NCBI GenBank assembly: GCA_005281725.1
Contig: SSBO01000012.1
Location: 16,145,048-16,209,047, forward strand
Length of the DNA: 64,000 nucleotides
Reading direction: 5' to 3'
Source: Wuchereria bancrofti
Lineage: Eukaryota; Nematoda; Chromadorea; Rhabditida; Onchocercidae
Positions within the stretch are counted from its first letter, which is position 1. Every line of letters begins with the position of its first letter. The translations under genes were made by a program, and so were the position numbers. This document shows positions 56,501 through 64,000 of this stretch, piece by piece. A model generated the notes under the pieces. That model searched no databases. It had not been told where the DNA came from and saw nothing but the letters and a program-made list of their open reading frames with translations.

Positions 56501-57913
56501 ATCGGTCTACTGGAAATTCCTTCAAGTCCATATCATGAAACTGACAAAGTTATTTGAAGCATATAAGAGTATCAGATTTGCAGTTTTCAGCCAATTTGTT
56601 CAAGCATGTTGAAAACATCCAGGTATCAAATTCAGAAGTGTTGCCTGGTTTCGTTGTACCGCAGGAGTTTCTAGATGGTATTCGTTTGTGCCAGTGGCTA
56701 GGTAGAAGCCAAATAATTGAGCGTGGATCGGTAACATACTACCTTGATGGGGCGCACACACCGAAAAGTTTAGAAGTTGGTACTTTTGCATCTTGTTGTA
56801 TTGAATTTGAAATCTGTCGAGAATTCATGTCTGACATGGGGAATGTTTGTGCTTAGAGTGCTTTTCACTGGGTACTAACTCAGAAACAGGAATGGGAAAC
56901 ATGGAACAGTGCTTTGAAATCTTCCATCTTGTTGTTGCTCTTTACCCATTTCTTATTTCAGTGTTGCATGAAATGGTTTTTAGACGAAAATCAAAGAGCG
57001 AGGAGATCATGGAAATATGATCCATTCATGATAATGCTATTTCACTGTACAGGTTCCAGGGATCCTTCTATGTTTCTACTAGAATTAAGCGTAATTTTTT
57101 GAAATTTCGTCATCGTTTGTTGACGGCACTGAGATCATTTGCGCACCAAGGCTTGTTATTGCACCTTCTCACTTCCTTCACCTATTTCCATTGTTTTCAA
57201 TTGCCTTCATAGGAAATGTTCACCTTTTTCTAGAGCTAGCCATTTCCTATCTATGATAAAATATATATAATATCAGATATGAGGAAAGAATAGGAAGAAA
57301 GCAGATTGTGCTGAACGTATTCATAAATATACTTTTAGGAGACATGATCGTAAATAATCTACTGTATACGATTGCATTTTCACGGACAGATAGCGCTTTA
57401 AAAGTATTACAGAAATATGATTTCAAGTTGGCATTATTTTGTCCGCCTCGACTAAATTCTGTGACAGATCAACATTCTCATCATGCCAATTACACCTGCT
57501 CAAGTTATGAAGACTTGGTCAGAGTTGCTGATCATGCCTCTATATGGAGAAGTTTTGGCTATGCTGTTTGTATCAACCTTCATTTCTACTTAATTATTTA
57601 CAAGCGTCTCACCAATAATTCATTTATGTCATTTCGGCCTTTTCATTTAACATTTAAATTCTGTTCTTTCAGTAGTTTTCCTTTAGTAAGTACAATATAG
57701 GATATTAGAGAGACTTTTCTAATCCTCTTAATTGCCGAAATATATTTTTCCTCTCATTTTTAGGATACGACAGCTGAAGAATTTGACTGTGTCCAGAAGG
57801 CAATTGAGAGAATTGAAAAGTTGGGAGTTGTAAAGAATGAAGTCATCGTTTTGGTGACAGGTAGCTTGCATCTAGTCGGCAGTGTCCTTGCTGCTCTTGA
57901 TTTTAAAGTTTGA
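53542..57913 (+). CDS. FPGS: Folylpolyglutamate synthase
   Basis: ATP-dependent ligase adding glutamates to folates, retaining them in cytosol and mitochondria. Exons: 53542-53559, 53887-54018, 54359-54477, 55050-55167, 55644-55786, 55864-56044, 56283-56430, 56591-56775, 56962-57090, 57413-57565, 57764-57913; 491 residues, phases all close. [20 protein letters not shown] matches the cytosolic start of human FPGS. P-loop [130 protein letters not shown]; end [16 protein letters not shown]. Start: the frame is open upstream to an ATG at 53359, adding a 61-residue Arg/Ser/Leu-rich leader that could be a mitochondrial presequence. Exon 10 start at 57413 gives a gap-free match to the human segment; the frame is open further upstream (ALKVLQ) but that is probably intron. 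Confidence 0.95.
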
Positions 57914-60256
57914 TGTATTAGATTTTTTAATAAGGATTTTTACGTTAAAATTTTTTGTTACATTTTAATATGTTTGGTAAACTTTATTGTTCCCAGAGCT
58001 GTTTTTATGCTGCTTATCCAGAACATTATTTTCTTAAGACAAATCTATAAGTCAATTGATATTTTTACAGAAAAAATTTTCTATTTATATGATCAAATTT
58101 TACTTTTTTTCAGTTTCGCATAAAATCTAATTGCACTATATCTGTCAAAAATGTAATTAATCTTGCCTTTTTTATGTCAAAAGTCATTTGCGTGAAACCG
58201 ATTCTGAATGATTTAAATCTCTAGCAGCACTTTTGAAAATGATCGAAATTTGAAAGGGTTTTTGAAATGTTTCACTTACATTGTACTTTGCTCTGATGTT
58301 AAATAGAATACCAATTATTTCTCCGGCAATATTATGCTGTAAATAAATGGATATTTACTTGTTTTTTTGATAAGAACATTCGGACATTCAGTCATTTTAT
58401 GTAATGTAGACGAATTTGCAATTCGAAAGATTCTTGGAGGCGACTGGAATGTACTTAGTTTGTTACTGATATCTGTTGTTACCAATTTTGTTATTTAGAG
58501 ACACCATTGTCAATTTATGCCTGCATAATGGACTAACTTTCAGATGGTGATCATAGTGATGTGAAATATATCCTCTTTCCTGTCCAACAAATCACAATTA
58601 TAAGAAAGTATGTTCGGGAAGCAAAATTTTTGATGTGATGCTTATAAATTTGAATAAGATCATTCTGCGGTTGATTTCGGGAATCAAAATTGGAAAATCG
58701 CATGATACTGTAAGGAAATCGTACGGGTCGTACCGCTTTTAATGTGCCAGACCTAAACTGCGTGAAACTCTTGAAAGTAGTTATAAGAGGTATTTAAAAT
58801 GTGCTAAGGAAGGTAACTTTTTTAAACAATGAATTTAGACTCACTTCTGTATATTCTGGGAACATACGATTTTCCATCAGTTTCAGAGGGAAACTGCTTT
58901 GAGCAGTGATACTAAAATCTCGTTTATTCCTTGACTTGCATTTCAGTTTCTTTTTTTGTGTCCTTACATTTCTAAATACCAGAGAATCTCGGATTCTCCT
59001 ACATATTCGTACTGTGTTCTCTGCCTAACTCATGAAAGTCAACAAAAATCAATAACACTATACGAATTGGATCTGCATGCAAATTTCTAATGACATTCAT
59101 AAATGGCGCAATAGCTTTTTGAACTTTATAACTTAGCGCGGTTGGCTATTCAGCAAGTGCTCAGTCGTCTTGGCTGACGTGACGACAGCTATTTCAATTC
59201 GGTGCTTCCAATTTTCACAAAAAGCCGTAATCTTAGTGAGTAACTATTGGAGTGATATCTCCTTGGTTTTTAGATTTCAAAAACTTCGATCTGAGGTTTG
59301 CAAAAAGAGAGCAGAGTAGTGAAAGTGACAAAAACATTGCCTTCGCTTATATGCTTATCCATCATTACTAATAGCAACAAATTTCAAAATTATGGGAAGT
59401 AATATATATAAATCTAAGTTTTGGTTATTAAATCACTCATATGCAGAAACAATAATAGATTCTCTTTTCGCTAAGCATATATTCTGCAATTTTAACCTAA
59501 ATCTTCTTAACTTTGGTTCTTGGGTTTATTGTCGAGTTTCAATATCTTTTCAACTCTCAAATAGTAGGCTGACCAGTACTTTTAGTTTCTTTCGAAACAG
59601 GTTTTGTATTCTTCAATCAGTATAAAACCAACTGAAGTTCTTTTTATTTATTTTGATGCCAAATGAAATGATTGTCTTAAAGATTATTGGTTTTAGCTCA
59701 TTTAATTTAAAATGTAGCATATACTTCGCTGTATTGGTCAAATTGAACAATTGAGTTAGTAAAGATAATAAAAAAATATAAAGAAAAATTTTTGATGGAA
59801 ACTTCATCTAAATGATAATTAGAATAGATGTATCAGATTTTAGCTTTTCTAGAGAAATACGGTTGTTAAAAAGCAATTGAGGAGAAAATCAAAACACGCT
59901 AGCGGAAAAGTCGCATTGAAGTGAAATGAAAGATGCGCAGTTAATTACAACATCCAATCTTGATTTGTGGGCAAATACCGCTTTTCGAATGTTCTTGCAA
60001 GTTTTAATAGATACTTCAAGATTTTTTTAGGGAGAAATGTATTCCAAAGAGCTTGAATTTTTTAGCCCTTGAATTTTATGCAAATTAAAAGGTTTTTGTT
60101 AAGACCTTAAACAATACATTTAAGTAATAATTTCTGACACTTCGTGCGTTTAAGAACATATAAAATTTGCAGTTGTTACCAAGCACTTTATGTTTTACTT
60201 ACTAAGGGCAATTTTCATATATAAGAGTTTCAAATTCTGCTTTACTCTGTTTACAG
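57914..60256. other. Intergenic region; may hold missing 5' exons of the serpin-like gene
   Basis: No exon could be supported. The serpin-like gene must begin here or in an exon I did not recognise, since its first visible exon needs two bases from an upstream exon. Open frame 59392-59625 has no family features. Confidence 0.5.
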
Positions 60257-63200
60257 ATCAATTATAAATGATCGAGGGGAACGGAACGATATTATTTGTG
60301 TACCGCAGCTGATCGCATTGATCGCTTTCCTTTGCGAGGTAATCATTTTCTTAAATGAAGCGGAGGAAAAAATCCAGGTGACTTTTGAGTATACATTAAA
60401 AAGTAATAATGCCACCTTAGATAACACTGTAAGTAATATCGGGTGAAGTCTCAATGCTGATACACGATGGATCTGCTTGTTGAATTAACAATAAGCAGTG
60501 ACACTTAGTTCTGTCCTCTAAATTTACCGATAACTCTCAATCAAACTATTGACCAAATGGTGTGCCTGTGGTCATGCAAGTTAAAAATATCATGTAGTAG
60601 CTTGCCTCCGACATTTTATCATCGGAACCTGTGACTTGCACGTTTGCAGGAATGACATAGTTTAAAGGTATTATTTTCCGAATTATCAGAACAAAATGTT
60701 ACAAGTTTTATCTAATTACAGGTTGTAGGTTTCCACTAGTGATTACTGAAAGAGAAAGGTAAAACACCCTAAACAGATATTTTGACGATTTCATTTACAT
60801 GCAATATGGATAATAGAACTGAGTTGATATACTATACGCCGCATTCTATTTCACTTTAAACAGATAGAACGGATCAGACTCAATATAGTCATGACAACAT
60901 CTTCCAGTTTCATTTTACTGCTGATTGGATTCTCAGTATAACCTGTCTAAGCTCATTGTTTAAAATAATTCTGGTTAAATGTAGGTTGCTGAGCATCAAA
61001 GTCGTTTATCATTATCAGAATTTCTTCATTTAAACGGTACAGCCACATTACCGCATCAACTGATACGTCTGGCAGAATATATTCGAAACTGGGAATTGTT
61101 TATTGAAGCTGCTGTTAAGCCTGGTATGCCTATATGTGTTATACAACATCAACAACAATCTAAAAATGCAATAAGTTTCTAATAAGAAAATTATGATATG
61201 AGGATATGATGTTAATGAGTTTCTGGAAAGTGCGATGATATTAGATGGAAAACTTTCGTCTGTCATACAAATGAAGAATACTTCTCAAAAATTTTTTCTA
61301 TAAATGGTAACAGTAACTTCGTTTTATCTCGACAAACATTTAAATGCAGGAATGTATGAAGGAATTATAGTCTAAAAGATTCGATTTAGGTAGTTTCAAC
61401 TGGAATCGTCGTTTGTTAATACACCCATTACACACCAAAAGTTACGGTTTCGAGACATTTATGGCATTAAAATATCTCGGGATTGAACTTAAAATCTACG
61501 ATGAGAAAACAGGGCGTGCGGAATTAGTAGCATGGCTTCGCAGAACTTGCAAAGTAAATTAAATGATGAAGGTTTCAGTAGTAAAACTTGCCGACTGAAG
61601 TTAGTATATATGCAGCATTTATATTCTCAGACACGAAGTTGTCTTTTTATTATTATATTGGAAAGGGCAACTTTACATTTAGAACACAAAATATGTACGC
61701 CCACAACTTCGCGTGTTCTCGTTATTTTCAGTAAAATATGATAGTGTAATGTCTTTTCACATAAAAAAAAAATTTAATAGCAAAAAATTAACATGAATAA
61801 GTACAACATAAATTTTAAAATAGGAATCCAAATAGTTCGAGGGAATTTTGTCAAACAATTCATGATTCGTTTTAGACTGAAGGAGGAGAAGCACACTGTC
61901 CAATTTTCTTGTGGAAAAAAGCGGAAACAAAAACATCGGATGTTCAAGAATTGAACAACCAGAAATGCCCAATACTCATTCTTGCATCACACTTTTACAT
62001 TCCAATGTCCACTAATATTCTTGACACACATAATATTTTTTACATAACATTTAAGGTGAGATAGAGCTTTTAACCTGCCGATTTTAATCAAATTTTAAGA
62101 ATTGTTTAGTTCGGAGCGAAAATTTTGTAAATTCAAAAATATGACAAATTTAAAAACAGAAATTTTTAGTCTAGAAGAAAATCACCATTTTTGGTGCATT
62201 TATTATTTTTTTTATCTTTTTTAGAATATTTTTATCTTTTTTAGAATATATTATATAAAATAATCGTTTTTTTTTTTTCACAGCTTTGAAATGTATTTTT
62301 CTATGAATTTCAAAATTTTGAAATAGTTATTATCGAAGTCATATGAAGTTGACGGAACTTTATCAAGTTGCTGCCAGAATATTAACTTAAATTACATCAT
62401 GATTTTTTCAGGGTAAAAACCTGAAAGAAGTGCTAGCTTGTCGATACTCGTGCCACGATCTGCCACCATTTCGTTGTCTGCAAATTCAGAAAAGCTTGCT
62501 TATCACATTGCCTACATATTCTGATGACATTGCTGCATACTGCATGTCAAATGCCGATGATTCAGATATGGCGAAAGATCCTAATTCGCTAGTAACTATG
62601 ATAACATTTATGAGAAGTGGCACGGAAGCGGTTCGTACTCTAAATAGAACATTTCCACGTTTCTGGATCCGGGGAGAAAACATATAGTTACTACTATTAT
62701 TGCTCTTTTTCATTTTATGGAAACATCATGTTGATTTTAGCTTCTAGTTGCTAACTTAAAAGTGTAAGCAATTTTAATTTCTGTTTTTTCTTTGTAGGAA
62801 TCTGTCAGAATCCTTCACGAGCTATACGTTCCTCTCTTTCACGGATTACCCAACAAAACAACTAATATTGCTGATGCGCTGTGTAAAACTGTACCACACA
62901 TCGACAAGTTATTCCAGCCTGATGGATTCGGTGATTTGGGAACATTAGGACACGAACCATCTTATATTATTGGGCCACGGTTAACCACAAGTATACAAAG
63001 TATCGATCGTCTAGAAGTTATGCATACCCCTGGTCCTGATGAAATCGAGTAAATAATTTATATTGATGGCCATTTCAAAATATTAGCCCTCTCCTCCACC
63101 CCTCCCTAAGATTCATCTTCGCTAAATTTCAGTTTTACTTGAAATCAAATTTCATACTTCAATTTTTAAACAAAAGGACTACATTATCATTAAAAGTAAA

Positions 63201-63758
63201 TTACAGGGTGGTAAAGCGAATCCCACCAGCTGTTGACAAAATGTCCATTCTTGACATGCCCTTCCTGGTCATTATTTGGGACAACAGCAGAAACGTCCCC
63301 CTATATATTGCACGCATTGCCGATCCTGTAGCAAAGGTTAATTTCAGAAATAATAACATATATATGTGTGTGTTTTGCTTATTAGGTGACGTAATGTCTG
63401 GATCGCCTTTATTATGTTATTACTTGGATTTGTTTTACTTCCGTAGTGCTTCACAAGAGAACAAAAACTCTCCTTTGCACATTTTGGTATAAAATGTATT
63501 ACTTTTATTTTATACACCCACTCTCTTTGTACCGATTTCTGCTCATTTATCTATTCAAATGAGAGTTAGAAGCTCTTGACAAGATCAAGATTGTTTCAGA
63601 CTACAAATATGCATGTTGATGCTACTGAAGAATTAGTGCCATCTGATTATTCCGGAAAATTCTTCTGGAAATTATTGAATCCAATACGCTGTGCATTTGG
63701 ACTAGGCAATAATACAAAGAGTTTGAATGGACAGGAAATTACACCCAATTTACAATAA
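60257..63758 (+). CDS. Divergent serpin-like protein (5' end unresolved)
   Basis: Exons by phase: 60257-60338, 60985-61123, 61390-61553, 62412-62630, 62798-63048, 63207-63336, 63600-63758. The late part fits the serpin fold: HELYVPLFHGLP (cf. VPKF strand), ALCKTVPHIDKLFQPDGFGD (cf. L-G-hx-LF-x-x-x-A-D), YIIGPRLTTSIQSIDRLEV, and DMPFLVIIWDNSRNVPLYIA-RIADP, the C-terminal strand pair (cf. ADHPFLFFIRDNKTG-ILFMGRV). Upstream exons (HQLIRLAEYIRNWELFIEAA; YGFETFMALKYLGIELKIYD) are consistent but not diagnostic. The expected reactive-loop hinge (E-E-G-T-E-A-A-A) is replaced by MHTPGPDEIE, so protease inhibition is unlikely. About 53 residues (TTNMHVDATEELVPSDYSGK to PNLQ) follow the serpin end, an unusual tail. 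Exon 63207-63336 could instead read through to 63489. No start codon was located. Confidence 0.5.
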
Positions 63759-64000
63759 TGGTTAACCAGTACGTGTTATTAAACATTGTTAAACAATATT
63801 TTCTTTTGAAATTCTTCATTTATATATTTATCAGTACAAGTCTTTTATATGCAGCGTTAACGAGATTCAAAATTAGTTGAAAAATTTTTGAAACAAGCAT
63901 GATTCAGTTAAAGTGGTATTAAAGTGATACAGAAACCACGTATATTTCAAAAAATAGCTGTATCTTCTAGCTATGCTTATTTACTATGGAACACGTGTTT
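63759..64000. other. 3' flank of the serpin-like gene
   Basis: A+T-rich sequence after the stop codon; no other feature seen before the window ends. Confidence 0.6.

Noticed and set aside
57308..57412. Extension of FPGS exon 10 upstream ([14 protein letters not shown])
   Set aside because: Phase does not connect to the preceding exon, while starting at 57413 gives an alignment to human FPGS without gaps.
59130..59200. tRNA- or small-RNA-like G+C-rich stretch
   Set aside because: No cloverleaf or B-box sequence could be traced.

Overview
The window is nuclear DNA of a nematode, most likely a clade III/spirurid (filarial-type) worm. The evidence is high A+T, genes broken into many 40-310 nt exons, splice acceptors close to TTTCAG/TTTTAG, acceptor-like sites just upstream of start codons (possible trans-splicing), and proteins with clear metazoan family membership. 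There are two assembly gaps (3030-3081 and a single N at 3647). No bacterial-style operon, CRISPR array or intact transposon was seen. All exon models were built by hand from splice signals and reading phase; lengths and phases close for every gene called with high confidence.

Layout: 1-6907 holds two diverged tandem copies of a 3.2 kb unit with a minus-strand histidine-acid-phosphatase-like gene; copy 1 is broken and the copies meet exactly at an N, so an assembly artefact is possible. All other well-supported genes are on the plus strand: a two-domain ER FKBP prolyl isomerase ending in HDEL (8421-10363); a COMMD3-like protein (11396-15462); an unrecognised four-exon gene (16281-17050); a class A GPCR with unusual motifs (20304-23497); an eIF4E2/4EHP cap-binding protein (25309-26925); an unrecognised 111-residue membrane protein (30537-31631); a tail-anchored cytochrome b5 (34211-34893); phosphatidylinositol 4-kinase beta (38561-45510) with a duplicated copy of its first coding exon 1.6 kb upstream; DNA polymerase delta subunit 3 (47137-51075); folylpolyglutamate synthase (53542-57913, with an in-frame upstream leader); and a divergent serpin-like gene (60257-63758, 5' end unresolved).

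The genes are unrelated housekeeping and signalling functions (ER folding, translation repression, lipid kinase, replication, folate metabolism), as expected of an ordinary euchromatic nematode segment; they do not form a pathway. The most unusual items are a 28S rRNA fragment inside a PI4KB intron that begins at the conserved position where R2 retrotransposons insert, the exon/promoter duplication of PI4KB, the two acid phosphatase copies with a substituted active-site motif, the serpin with an altered hinge and C-terminal tail, and two long single-frame stretches interrupted almost only by TGA (28551-29155 plus, 33272-33707 minus).
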